Of a stretch of DNA of 52,873 bases, positions 17,498 to 26,496 are shown one piece after another (position 1 is the stretch's first letter; each line of letters begins with the position of its first letter). The stretch lies in NCBI GenBank assembly GCA_017635395.1, contig JAGBLN010000010.1:1-52873 (forward strand), in the 5' to 3' direction. Origin of the DNA: Lachnospiraceae bacterium. GTDB lineage: Bacteria; Bacillota; Clostridia; Lachnospirales; Lachnospiraceae. Below the pieces are notes generated by a model that was given only the letters and a program-made list of their open reading frames with translations, had not been told where the DNA came from and did not search any database. The position numbers and the translations under genes are program-made.

Positions 17498-18802
17498 ATG
17501 AACATAATTCCGTTTATTGGAAAAACAAGGGAAGCGGCTGAAAAGGAAGCGAAAAAACAGCTGGGCCCCGACATAACGGTAATATCCTCGGACGTTGTGA
17601 ATGTCAGGCCTAAGGGCAAGATATTTGCAAGGCGCATGGTCAGGATAAACGTGGCTACGGAGGATGAATCGGATAAGGAGAAGAAGATCCGCGAGGGCAT
17701 TGCGTCAATAGACCGTGCAAGGAAGCGAGCAGAGGTTTCTTCTGTCAATGCCAATGCGGCAAAAAGGGCTGACGACACATCAGCATCCGATAAAACAGCA
17801 GGGGATTCACAGCCGGTCAGACAGAAGGTTCCTGATGCACCTGCAGGCGGCCATAATAATGATGCCCTGATGGAAGAGAAACTCGACCATATTGAGAACC
17901 TTCTCCAGCAGAAGTTCGGAAGGGATGCGGCCGCTAAAGAGGATGCCTCAAAGGATGCACAGAAGCCTGAGGCAGGCGCTGCGCCTGTAGAGAACGAAAA
18001 GAATTCTGAAAAGGAAGCCTTCCTTAAGCTTTTATACAAGACCCTGGTTGACAACGAAGTAAACGAGACTGTTGCTAACCAGATGGTTGACGAGCTTGAA
18101 GTGGATTCTGACAAGGAAGTAAAGATGGAGCATGTCCTTTCTGATATCTACCAGAAGATAATCCTTAAGTTCGGCAGGCCGGAGACTATTCAGCCTAATG
18201 GGAATGAGTGCAGGATAATAGTGCTTATAGGCCCTACGGGCGTAGGAAAGACGACCACTCTGGCAAAGCTTGCCGCAAACCTTAAGATTAAGCAGAAAAA
18301 GAATGTGGCGCTTTTTACAACTGATACATACAGGATATCTGCAGCGGAACAGTTAAGGACATACTCGAATATACTGGATGCGCCTTTTCATGTGCTTTAC
18401 ACCACAGAGGAAGTGTCGGAGCACGTGGATATCTACAGGGACTATGACTATATACTTGTAGATACTACGGGGCATTCACACCGCAACGAGGAGTTAAAGA
18501 AGAATAATCATGAGATCGTAGAGGCGCTGAAGGCAGCAGGACAGGCGGAGGTCTATCTTGTAGTGTCAGCTACTACGAAGTACAGGGATCTGGTGGACGT
18601 TGCGGATGCCTATAAGGAGATCGGGGACTACAGGCTTATTTTTACAAAGCTGGACGAAACCGATGCGCTGGGCAACCTTCTGAACCTCCATATGCACACG
18701 GGGGCGCCTATGAGCTATATAACCAACGGACAGAATGTTCCCGGGGATATTGATATATTTGATGCACAGGAAACAGTAAAGAAATTATTAGGCGGAAACT
18801 AA
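17498..18802 (+). CDS. flhF: Flagellar placement GTPase FlhF
   Basis: 434 residues. An N-terminal basic B domain and a charged, Ala-rich linker (residues 60-170) precede an SRP-type GTPase: G1 LIGPTGVGKTTTLAKLAA, then TTDTYRISAAEQL, G3 as DTTGHSHRN and G4 TKLDE. FlhF sets the site and number of flagella. The usual DTAG of G3 reads DTTG here, a mild change. Paired as usual with flhG, which starts directly after its stop codon. Confidence 0.94.
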   Translation: MNIIPFIGKTREAAEKEAKKQLGPDITVISSDVVNVRPKGKIFARRMVRINVATEDESDKEKKIREGIASIDRARKRAEVSSVNANAAKRADDTSASDKTAGDSQPVRQKVPDAPAGGHNNDALMEEKLDHIENLLQQKFGRDAAAKEDASKDAQKPEAGAAPVENEKNSEKEAFLKLLYKTLVDNEVNETVANQMVDELEVDSDKEVKMEHVLSDIYQKIILKFGRPETIQPNGNECRIIVLIGPTGVGKTTTLAKLAANLKIKQKKNVALFTTDTYRISAAEQLRTYSNILDAPFHVLYTTEEVSEHVDIYRDYDYILVDTTGHSHRNEELKKNNHEIVEALKAAGQAEVYLVVSATTKYRDLVDVADAYKEIGDYRLIFTKLDETDALGNLLNLHMHTGAPMSYITNGQNVPGDIDIFDAQETVKKLLGGN

Positions 18803-19696
18803 ATGGCAGACCAGGCGGAACAGTTAAGAAATATTGTCAGGGCAAATGGCGGCGCAGTGGCACAGCGTCCCTTGGCCAGGGTGATAACGGTCACCAGCGG
18901 CAAGGGCGGTGTGGGCAAGTCCAACACGTCCATTAACCTTGCCGTGCAGTTCCAGAACATGGGCAAGAGAGTGATAATCCTTGATGCCGATTTCGGTCTG
19001 GCCAACATAGAGATAATGTTCGGCACCGTGCCTGAGCATAACCTAAGCGACCTGATCTACCAGAACATGAACATAAAGGATGTAATCACATGGGGGCCCG
19101 GTGGCGTAGGCTTTATATCAGGAGGCTCCGGCATAGCCGGGCTTTCGAATCTGGGCCGTGAATATCTGACGCTCATAATCAGGAACCTGGCTGAACTTGA
19201 TGCAATAGCGGATGTTATAATAATAGATACCGGCGCAGGAATATCGGATGCAGTGCTGGAATTCTTAGTGGCCAGCGGTGAGATCATCCTGGTGACAACG
19301 CCTGAGCCCACGTCCATAACGGATTCCTATTCGCTATTGAAAGCGCTTAACAGGCACCCGAGGTTTTCCAAGGAAAACTCAAAAATAAAGGTCATATCAA
19401 ACAGGGTGGACCGCATGGCGGACGGAGAGCTTTTGTTCAATAAGCTGAACGTGGTCGTAGCCAGATATTTAGGCGTTCCGCTTGAGTACTTAGGAGCGGT
19501 ACCGCAGGACAAGATGCTGGCAGCAGCCGTTATGCAGCAGAAACCTGTTTCACTGGCTCATCCTAATGCTGAATCAGCAAAGGCATACAGGATGATCGCT
19601 GAGAAACTTGAAGGACTTGAAACAACAGGAAATGTAAAGAAGAGAGGGATGGCCGCATTTTTCTCGCATATTGTGGTCAATAAGAAAAACGTATGA
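18803..19696 (+). CDS. flhG: MinD-like ATPase FlhG (YlxH)
   Basis: 297 residues with the deviant Walker A VTSGKGGVGKSNTSINLA, the switch ILDADFGLANIEIMFG and a DTGAGIS motif. A basic, hydrophobic tail at the end (RGMAAFFSHIVVNKKNV) may serve as the membrane-binding helix. FlhG stimulates FlhF and limits flagellar number. Its stop overlaps the PilZ gene start (ATGA). Confidence 0.94.
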   Translation: MADQAEQLRNIVRANGGAVAQRPLARVITVTSGKGGVGKSNTSINLAVQFQNMGKRVIILDADFGLANIEIMFGTVPEHNLSDLIYQNMNIKDVITWGPGGVGFISGGSGIAGLSNLGREYLTLIIRNLAELDAIADVIIIDTGAGISDAVLEFLVASGEIILVTTPEPTSITDSYSLLKALNRHPRFSKENSKIKVISNRVDRMADGELLFNKLNVVVARYLGVPLEYLGAVPQDKMLAAAVMQQKPVSLAHPNAESAKAYRMIAEKLEGLETTGNVKKRGMAAFFSHIVVNKKNV

Positions 19697-20418
19697 ACAT
19701 AACAGACATCATGGAACCCGGCAGGCGCGTGGATATTGAATCCTTAGGAGACTATGTCGGAGAGGAAGAACTGAAAAGAGCATATCACATCACTAAGGTT
19801 TATGACATACCTGATGATGACACGGTTGAGATAGTAATGCCTATGGACCACGGCAAGATGATAGTCCTGGACGTGGAGGATGAGTATAAGCTGTACCTTT
19901 ATACGAAGAAGGGGCTTTATTCATGCGAGGCAGAGGTTATAGACAGGCGCAATGATGCGAATGTTTCCGTTGCTGTTCTGGGGATCAACACCGCTATCGA
20001 GAAAGTACAGCGGCGTGAATTCTTCAGGTTTGACTGCATAATGGGAATGACCGCCAGGGAGCTTAATGACATAGAAGCGCAGAATTACATGAATACTCAT
20101 GTGTTGAATACTTTGCAGGATCCTGCTGAAAAGTGCGTTATCATGGATATAAGCGGCGGCGGGATGAAGTTTGTTTCGGCAGCCCACTTTAAAAAAGGCG
20201 GGCTTGTGCATTTAAGGTTCATAATGAATGTCCGCGGCGAGAATAAGAAATATGATGTGGTTTTAAGGCTGCTTTATGTAGATCCGTCAGCATCGAATCC
20301 CAGAAACACCGAGTACAGGGGAGAATTCCTCTTCCTTGACGGCGGTGACAGGGAGGACATCATTAAGTTCATTTTTGATGAACAGCGTAAGGCGAGAAGG
20401 CATCAGACAGGAAGCTGA
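19693..20418 (+). CDS. YcgR-like PilZ protein binding cyclic di-GMP
   Basis: 241 residues. An N-terminal YcgR-type flagellar brake domain (about residues 1-95) is followed by a PilZ domain. The ligand-binding residues are visible as QRREFFR near residue 103 and DISGGGMKF near residue 152. In relatives, cyclic di-GMP loading makes the protein bind the motor and slow rotation. Translational coupling to flhG by a 4-bp overlap and location within the motility operon fit that role. DgrA/MotI-type proteins of Firmicutes are the closest functional analogues. Confidence 0.88.
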   Translation: MNITDIMEPGRRVDIESLGDYVGEEELKRAYHITKVYDIPDDDTVEIVMPMDHGKMIVLDVEDEYKLYLYTKKGLYSCEAEVIDRRNDANVSVAVLGINTAIEKVQRREFFRFDCIMGMTARELNDIEAQNYMNTHVLNTLQDPAEKCVIMDISGGGMKFVSAAHFKKGGLVHLRFIMNVRGENKKYDVVLRLLYVDPSASNPRNTEYRGEFLFLDGGDREDIIKFIFDEQRKARRHQTGS

Positions 20419-20480
20419 TGGCTGTTTTTTGTGCAAATTCTCTTTATGGAGCCCTTAAAAAAGGCTGAAAGGGGGTAAAA

Positions 20481-21551
20481 TTGGCTAAAAAAATTTTGTT
20501 TATAGATGACTCTGCACTCATGAGAAGAATGCTTTGTGATATAATAGACTCCGACAGCAGATTTCATGTCGAAGCTACCGCAAGGGATGGTCTTGAGGCG
20601 CTAGAGATCCTGAAGACAAACAAGTTTGACGGAATAGTAACAGACATAAATATGCCCAGGATGAACGGCCTGGATTTCCTCAGGGAGCTTGATAAGCTGA
20701 AGAGGGACGAAAGGGTCATGGTACTTTCTTCAGCAACAGCTGAGGGCGCAAAGGTTACCATGGAAGCTCTGGAACTGGGGGCTGTTGACTTCATACAGAA
20801 GCCTCAGGGCACCTTTGTAATGAACAATAAGGAATTCCTGCAAGCCTTCTTTGATACTCTGGAAGCTGTAGTTTATTCCAACAGGGCGGCAAGACCTGCA
20901 AGGCGTACTGCAGCTGCACCTGTACAGCCGGTTATCAAGCCAGATCAGGTGAAGATCGGAAGAGTATCCGGGGGAAGCAAGATAGTAGCTATCGCAAGCT
21001 CTACAGGAGGGCCGAAAGCGCTGCAGCAGGTCATTCCGAGGCTGCCGGCTAATATAGACGCACCAATAGTCTTAGTTCAGCATATGCCTGTGGGTTTTAC
21101 AAAGTCTTTGGCAGACAGGCTGAACGCAGTCAGCGAGGTTACCGTTACAGAGGCTGTTGAGGGCGAATTTCTGGAAAAAGGACATGTGTACATCGCTCGG
21201 GCAGGAATGCATATGAAGTGCGAGGAACGTCATGGACGTACTAGAATAGTATATTCTGACGAACCTAATAGAGAGGGCGTAAAGCCCTGTGCCAATTACA
21301 TGTATGAATCCCTTATGGATACGAACTGGCAGACTGTAGTCTGCGTGGTACTTACGGGGATGGGGAAAGATGGCACGGAAGGTATTAAGCGACTTAATGA
21401 ACGGAAGGACACATTCATAATTGCAGAGGATGCAAAGGACTGTGTCGTAAACGGTATGCCGGGAAGCATAGTCGCAACGGGTTTGGTGAATCAGGTCTCT
21501 GGCCTGGATCATATAGCAACAGAAATCCTAACGAAAGTGGGGGTAAGGTGA
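20481..21551 (+). CDS. cheB: Chemotaxis methylesterase CheB
   Basis: 356 residues from a TTG start behind AAAGGGGG. An N-terminal receiver domain has D9, D10 and the phosphorylation site D55 (DGIVTDINMPRMNG). After a linker, the CheB catalytic domain has Ser in ASSTGGPKAL, His in QHMPVGFT and Asp in GMGKDGTEGI. It removes methyl groups and deamidates receptors for adaptation. No cheR is adjacent, so the methyltransferase must be elsewhere. Confidence 0.95.
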   Translation: MAKKILFIDDSALMRRMLCDIIDSDSRFHVEATARDGLEALEILKTNKFDGIVTDINMPRMNGLDFLRELDKLKRDERVMVLSSATAEGAKVTMEALELGAVDFIQKPQGTFVMNNKEFLQAFFDTLEAVVYSNRAARPARRTAAAPVQPVIKPDQVKIGRVSGGSKIVAIASSTGGPKALQQVIPRLPANIDAPIVLVQHMPVGFTKSLADRLNAVSEVTVTEAVEGEFLEKGHVYIARAGMHMKCEERHGRTRIVYSDEPNREGVKPCANYMYESLMDTNWQTVVCVVLTGMGKDGTEGIKRLNERKDTFIIAEDAKDCVVNGMPGSIVATGLVNQVSGLDHIATEILTKVGVR

Positions 21552-21552
21552 A

Positions 21553-23703
21553 ATGGACGTAAGCCAATATCTTGACATTTTCCTTGATGAGAGCAGGGAG
21601 CATCTACAGAATCTCAACACAAATGTGCTGGCTCTGGAGCAGGACTCGGAGAACATGGACACGATCAACGAGATCTTCCGTACTGCACATACCTTGAAGG
21701 GTATGGCCGGAACCATGGGCTACAAGCGCATGCAGAACCTTACGCATGACATGGAGAACGTTTTCTCTGAAGTGCGTGACGGAAACATCAAAGTAACATC
21801 GAGCATGGTCGATACTCTTTTCCAGTGCCTTGATGCACTTGAGGAGTATGTAACGACTATCCAGGAGACCTCTGATGAAGGCGATAATGACAATCAGCCT
21901 ATCATCAACGCGCTTAATGCATGTCTTGATGCTAAGGGCGGCGAGGCACCTAAGGAAGAAGCACCTAAGAAATCCAAGAAGGGCGGAAAGAAGGCTAAAG
22001 AAGCAGCACCTGAAGAGAAGGCAGAGAAGGCTGCATCTGAGGTTACGGCTATCCAGCTTAATGAGGACGAGCAGAAGGCTGTTGAAGATGCAATGCTTGC
22101 AAACAAAAAGCTGTACAGCGTTCTTGTAAAAGTTCAGGAAAACTGCCTGCTTAAGGCTGCAAGAGCATTCCTTGTATTTAAGGCTATTGAGGAATTTGGC
22201 GAAGTAGTTGCGGCAAATCCTTCAACACAGGATATAGAGGACGAAAATTTTGAGTTCGAGTTCAAAGTGCTCATAGCTGCAGACGGAGAGCTTGATCCCA
22301 TAATAGCTGCTATCAAGAGCGTATCTGAGATTGCAGATGCATTCGGTGGCATATTTGAGGGCGGTTCAGTTGAAAGCGGGGAGACTGAGGAAAATGCGGC
22401 ACCTGAGGCTGCAGCTCCTGCTGAAAAAGAACAGGAAGCTAAGAAGGAAACGCATGAAGCGAAGACCACAGAGGTGGCAAAGACTGAGAGCGCAGCTCCT
22501 GCAAAGAGCGGCGGAAATGCACCGGCTAAGAAGGCTGCCGGAAAGCCTGCTGTGAACAGAACTGTTCGTGTAGATATAGAAAAGCTTGATTCACTGATGA
22601 ATCTTGTCAGCGAGCTTATTATCGCAAAGAATTCACTGGTAAGTTCGGCAACCAGCATGGGTAATAACAACAGCCAGCTCAATGACCATATTGAGTATCT
22701 TGAGAGCGTAACCACAAACCTTCACGAGTCTGTTATGAAGGTTCGAATGGTGCCTATCGAGTCCGTTGTTACCAAGTTCCCTCGTATGATCAGGGATCTG
22801 TCCAAGAAGCTCAACAAGCCTATTGAACTGTATATGACCGGTGAAGAGACAGAACTTGACCGTACAGTGGTTGATGAGATCGGTGATCCTCTGATGCACC
22901 TGCTCAGAAATTCCGCTGACCACGGTATCGAATCACCTGAAGAGCGTGCAAGTCGTGGTAAGCCCGAGGTTGGTTCCATTTATCTGGATGCATACCAGGA
23001 TGGTAACAACGTTGTCATCGAGGTTAAGGATGACGGTAACGGTATAGACGTTGATGCTGTAAGAAGAAAAGCTGTAGAGCGCGGCGTTCTTACTGAGGAT
23101 CAGGCAGCAGCAGCTGATGATAACGAGATAATCAATCTTCTGTTTATGCCCAGCTTCTCAACAGCAAAGCAGGTTACAGACGTATCCGGACGAGGCGTTG
23201 GTCTCGATGTTGTTAAGAGCAAGATCGAATCACTTTCCGGTGAAGTTGATGTTAAGACCAAGTTAGGAGAGGGATCCACATTCAGCATCAGGCTGCCTCT
23301 TACCCTGGCTATCATACAGGCTCTCATGGTGGTAGTTGGCAATGAGAAGTATGCAATGGCACTTGGCGGCATACAGACTATTGAAGACATCAATCCTTCG
23401 GACATTAAGACTGTACAGGGTAATGAAGTTATCAATCTTCGTGGCAATGTAATTCCTCTTATCAGGCTTGACCATGTTGTTGGTGTTGAATCTACCCGTG
23501 CCGAAGATGAGAACATGGTAGTGGTAATTGCCAGAAAGGGTGATAAGCTTGCAGGTTTCGTTGTTGACGAGCTTATCGGCCAGCAGGAAATCGTTATCAA
23601 GTCCATGGGCAAGTATATCAACAAGTGTAAATTCATCAGTGGTGCCACGATTCTCGGTGACGGTGAGATAGCACTCATAATTGATGCGAACGCATTGATC
23701 TAA
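21553..23703 (+). CDS. cheA: Chemotaxis histidine kinase CheA
   Basis: 716 residues. The P1 domain has the phosphorylated His46 in RTAHTLKGMAG. A Lys/Ala/Glu-rich linker leads to a P2-like domain (about 170-265), then a second Ala/Glu-rich linker, P3 dimer helices (RVDIEKLDSLMNLVSELI), the kinase domain with HLLRNSADHGIESPEER and DDGNGID, and a CheW-like P5 domain at the end. All catalytic boxes are intact. It follows cheB by one base and is upstream of cheW. Confidence 0.96.
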   Translation: MDVSQYLDIFLDESREHLQNLNTNVLALEQDSENMDTINEIFRTAHTLKGMAGTMGYKRMQNLTHDMENVFSEVRDGNIKVTSSMVDTLFQCLDALEEYVTTIQETSDEGDNDNQPIINALNACLDAKGGEAPKEEAPKKSKKGGKKAKEAAPEEKAEKAASEVTAIQLNEDEQKAVEDAMLANKKLYSVLVKVQENCLLKAARAFLVFKAIEEFGEVVAANPSTQDIEDENFEFEFKVLIAADGELDPIIAAIKSVSEIADAFGGIFEGGSVESGETEENAAPEAAAPAEKEQEAKKETHEAKTTEVAKTESAAPAKSGGNAPAKKAAGKPAVNRTVRVDIEKLDSLMNLVSELIIAKNSLVSSATSMGNNNSQLNDHIEYLESVTTNLHESVMKVRMVPIESVVTKFPRMIRDLSKKLNKPIELYMTGEETELDRTVVDEIGDPLMHLLRNSADHGIESPEERASRGKPEVGSIYLDAYQDGNNVVIEVKDDGNGIDVDAVRRKAVERGVLTEDQAAAADDNEIINLLFMPSFSTAKQVTDVSGRGVGLDVVKSKIESLSGEVDVKTKLGEGSTFSIRLPLTLAIIQALMVVVGNEKYAMALGGIQTIEDINPSDIKTVQGNEVINLRGNVIPLIRLDHVVGVESTRAEDENMVVVIARKGDKLAGFVVDELIGQQEIVIKSMGKYINKCKFISGATILGDGEIALIIDANALI

Positions 23704-23716
23704 GGGGGACCGGAAA

Positions 23717-24190
23717 ATGGAAAATGAATTAGCAATCAGCAAAGCAGGATATGATGATAACAATGTCGTAACAACAACTCAGTACATTGTGATCGCACTT
23801 GGAACTGAGCAGTACGGTATAGATATAAAGTATATCGATAATATCGTCCGCATGCAGCAGATCACAAGAGTTCCTCAGGTTTCACCGTACTGGAAGGGCG
23901 TAATAAACCTTCGTGGTGAGGTAATCCCTGTAATGAGCCTTAGGGTTAAGATGGGACTTGAGAGTGATGTTGAGACCAAGAATTCAAGGATCATCATTAT
24001 AAAGCAGGATCAGCATGAGCCTATAGGCGTGCTGGTAGACTCTGTAAAGGAAGTCGTTACTTTAAGCTCAAATCAGGTTGAGAAGGTAACCGGAGAGGCA
24101 AAAGAGGACGGATACGTTTCCGGTATAGGAAAGCAGGAAACCGGCCTTATATCCCTTCTGGATATTGAGCAGGTAATGCAGGATATGTAA
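23717..24190 (+). CDS. cheW: Chemotaxis coupling protein CheW
   Basis: 157 residues, one SH3-like CheW domain with EQYGIDIKYIDNIV and the typical KGVINLRGEVIPVMSLR motif. It bridges receptors and CheA. A GGGGGACC site precedes the ATG. A 93-bp gap containing only a weak hairpin separates it from cheC. Confidence 0.95.
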   Translation: MENELAISKAGYDDNNVVTTTQYIVIALGTEQYGIDIKYIDNIVRMQQITRVPQVSPYWKGVINLRGEVIPVMSLRVKMGLESDVETKNSRIIIIKQDQHEPIGVLVDSVKEVVTLSSNQVEKVTGEAKEDGYVSGIGKQETGLISLLDIEQVMQDM

Positions 24191-24283
24191 ATATGTTTGG
24201 CGGCTGTCCAGAACCGTTAGGTTTTGGACGGCTGTCTATGTTGCACGATGTGAGGACTGAAGTTTAAGAAGGGGTTAACGGAT

Positions 24284-24901
24284 ATGTCTGATATAAATGT
24301 TGATGAGATATCAAGTCAGTATTTTGATGTACTCAAAGAAATCGGAAACATAGGTGCGGGTAATGCTACCACGGCACTTTCATCCATGCTGGGAGAAAAG
24401 GTTGACATGGCAGTTCCTAAGGTTCGCCTTATGGAATTCAAGGATGTGGGAACGACCATGGGCGGTGAGGAGCAGATTGTTGCAGGCATATATCTGGTGG
24501 TGGATGGCGACATTCACGGCAGTATTATGTTTGTGCAGCGTAAGGAATCTGCCAAGACAATGATAAGCAAGCTTATGGGCATGCCTTCTGAACAGCCTGA
24601 TGAGTTTTCTGAAATGGAACTGTCGGCACTTAAGGAAATCGGCAATATCATTACCGGTGCATATCTTAATTCCCTTGCCACTCTTACAAATCTTACTATT
24701 TTCCCCTCCATACCGGATGTTTGCATTGATATGGCGGGAGCAATCCTTTCGGTGCCGGCCATCGAGTTCGGTACTATTGCTGACAAGCTTTTGCTTATTG
24801 AAACTGATTTTACTGACGATGAAGATATGTCCGGATTCTTTATACTGGTTCCGGACGCCGAGTCGTATGGAAAGATATTGAAAGCACTTGGAGTGATGTG
24901 A
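24284..24901 (+). CDS. cheC: CheY-P phosphatase CheC
   Basis: 205 residues with two CheC signature helices: KEIGNIGAGNATTALSSMLG near the start and LKEIGNIITGAYLNSLATL in the middle, each carrying the catalytic Glu and Asn. CheC dephosphorylates CheY and forms a complex with CheD, encoded immediately after. Together with FliY this gives two CheY phosphatases, although no CheY gene is in the window. Confidence 0.94.
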   Translation: MSDINVDEISSQYFDVLKEIGNIGAGNATTALSSMLGEKVDMAVPKVRLMEFKDVGTTMGGEEQIVAGIYLVVDGDIHGSIMFVQRKESAKTMISKLMGMPSEQPDEFSEMELSALKEIGNIITGAYLNSLATLTNLTIFPSIPDVCIDMAGAILSVPAIEFGTIADKLLLIETDFTDDEDMSGFFILVPDAESYGKILKALGVM

Positions 24902-24902
24902 T

Positions 24903-25388
24903 ATGGCGGAGACTATTAAAGTCGGAATTGCTGATTTAAATGTATGTACACCACCAAATCTTATCACTACTATAGGTTTGGGCAGCTGTGTAGGAATTGC
25001 GATCAGGGATAAGTCCACCAAGGTTGGCGGCCTGGTACATGTTATGCTTCCCAGTTCACAGGAAGTAAAGAGTAATTCGAACGTGGCCAAGTTTGCGGAT
25101 ACCGGTATACCGGAACTTGTAAACCGGCTTGAGAAAATGGGCGCGTCCCGCTCGAGGATGGTTGCCAAGATAGCAGGCGGAGCAAAGATGTTTGCATTCC
25201 AGTCGAAGACCGAGCTGGCAGCTGTCGGTGAGCGCAATGTAGAAGCAACCAAAAAGGCGCTTGCAGCCCTGCGTATCCCTATAATTGCAGAGGATACAGG
25301 TGAGAATTACGGACGGACAGTTACCTTTAATCCGGAGACTGGTGATTATGAGATAAAGGCAGTAGGAAAGCCTGTTAAGGTGATATGA
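24903..25388 (+). CDS. cheD: Chemoreceptor glutamine deamidase CheD
   Basis: 161 residues. The catalytic Cys lies in LGSCVGIAIRD and the His in GGLVHVMLPSS, the standard CheD pair. It deamidates receptor glutamines and is controlled by CheC. It follows cheC by one base. Its stop codon lies in the 12-bp duplication at 25384-25408. Confidence 0.94.
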   Translation: MAETIKVGIADLNVCTPPNLITTIGLGSCVGIAIRDKSTKVGGLVHVMLPSSQEVKSNSNVAKFADTGIPELVNRLEKMGASRSRMVAKIAGGAKMFAFQSKTELAAVGERNVEATKKALAALRIPIIAEDTGENYGRTVTFNPETGDYEIKAVGKPVKVI

Positions 25389-25408
25389 GTTCAGAGTATG
25401 AGTTCAGA
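25384..25408 (+). repeat. 12-bp direct duplication at the cheD end
   Basis: TATGAGTTCAGA occurs at 25384-25395 and again at 25397-25408. The first copy has an ATG overlapping the cheD stop but leads only to an eight-codon frame ending in TAA. The second copy carries the start of the next gene. Confidence 0.85.
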
Positions 25409-25682
25409 TAATTCCGGGAAAAAAAAGAATAACCTAAAGACTAAAAATCTGCCACCTTTATTCATGATGTGCGGTGGGTGTGTTGCACTTGTCATCTGTC
25501 TTGTGCAAAAACAGCCGCTGCTCACCTTATTGGTGGTTCTTTTTATTACATTATTGGTCTTTGCTATACTGGGGACCATAGTAAAAGCCATAGTTGACCA
25601 GTTTAATATGACGATGAAGTACTCGGATTATTTTGATGATCCCGGGGATCTTGTCGAAAAAAGGACTATGGATGAAATATAA
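25398..25682 (+). CDS. Small two-helix membrane protein, unknown
   Basis: 94 residues from ATG 25398. A basic Lys/Asn-rich N-terminus is followed by two hydrophobic segments (about residues 17-35 and 38-60) and an acidic tail. No family is recognised. It lies between cheD and fliA with gaps of 9 and 25 bp, so it is surely in the operon, and a motility-linked role is only inferred. The start sits in the second copy of a 12-bp duplication and lacks a clear ribosome site, so it may depend on translation of cheD. Confidence 0.75.
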   Translation: MSSDNSGKKKNNLKTKNLPPLFMMCGGCVALVICLVQKQPLLTLLVVLFITLLVFAILGTIVKAIVDQFNMTMKYSDYFDDPGDLVEKRTMDEI

Positions 25683-25707
25683 TAATACTCGGTAGGGGTT
25701 TATTGAT

Positions 25708-26478
25708 ATGGATGAAGCTGCAAGAGAACGCCTCTGGATGGATTATTCGAGGCTGCATACACAGGAGATAAGGGACAGTTTGATAGTTGAGTATGCCCCT
25801 TTGGTTAAGGTTGTTGCGGGAAGGCTCTGTATGTATCTCGGAAGCAATGTTGAGTATGACGATCTGGTGGGGTTCGGTGTATTTGGACTTATCGACGCAA
25901 TAGAAAAATTCGACACCAGAAAGAATATAAAATTTGAAACTTACGCATCTCTTCGCATCCGCGGTGAGATTATCGACCAGATCAGAAAAAGCGACTGGAT
26001 TCCCAGGACTATTAGGCAGAAGCAGAAACAGCTTGATGCTGTTATGAAGGATATAGAGGCAAAGACTGGGCGTCAGGCTACCGATGAGGAGATTGCTGAG
26101 GCACTGGGGATATCCTCGGATGAGCTGGTAAACTGGCAGTCGCAGATGAACCTGACCAATGTGGTATCACTGGATGAGTTTGTGGATGCCGGGATGGAAA
26201 TAAGTGACGCCAACAGTTACAACAGGCGTTACACTTCTCCGGAAGAGAATATGGAACGTTCTGAACTGAAAAGCATGCTGGAGGAAGCGATAGACCAGCT
26301 TACGGAAAAGGAGCGCAGCGTCATTCTTTTCTACTACTATGAGGAACTTACTGTTAAAGAAATCGCACAGGTGATGGATGTTACAGAATCCAGGGTTTCA
26401 CAGCTTCACACCAAGGCCTTGCAGAAGATGAAGAAGGTTATGGGCGAATATGTCGGAATACTTGCACAGCTTTCATGA
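25708..26478 (+). CDS. fliA: RNA polymerase sigma-28 factor FliA/SigD
   Basis: 256 residues. Region 2 is clear (DDLVGFGVFGLIDAIEKFD, then FETYASLRIRGEIIDQIRKSDWIPR), with regions 3 and 4 complete and a region 4 helix-turn-helix (ELTVKEIAQVMDVTESRVSQLHTKALQKM). IDQIRKSDWIPR is diagnostic of the flagellar sigma-28 group. It directs late flagellar and chemotaxis promoters with the TAAA-N15-GCCGATAT pattern, which is seen before flbD and in variant form before pilA. Being inside an operon with such a promoter implies positive feedback. No anti-sigma flgM is seen here. Confidence 0.96.
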   Translation: MDEAARERLWMDYSRLHTQEIRDSLIVEYAPLVKVVAGRLCMYLGSNVEYDDLVGFGVFGLIDAIEKFDTRKNIKFETYASLRIRGEIIDQIRKSDWIPRTIRQKQKQLDAVMKDIEAKTGRQATDEEIAEALGISSDELVNWQSQMNLTNVVSLDEFVDAGMEISDANSYNRRYTSPEENMERSELKSMLEEAIDQLTEKERSVILFYYYEELTVKEIAQVMDVTESRVSQLHTKALQKMKKVMGEYVGILAQLS

Positions 26479-26496
26479 TGATCATTGGGGGTGCTT

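Noticed and set aside
24191-24283. Hairpin in the cheW-cheC gap as a terminator
   Set aside because: The stem is short with a mismatch and no T run follows; cheC must continue in the operon.
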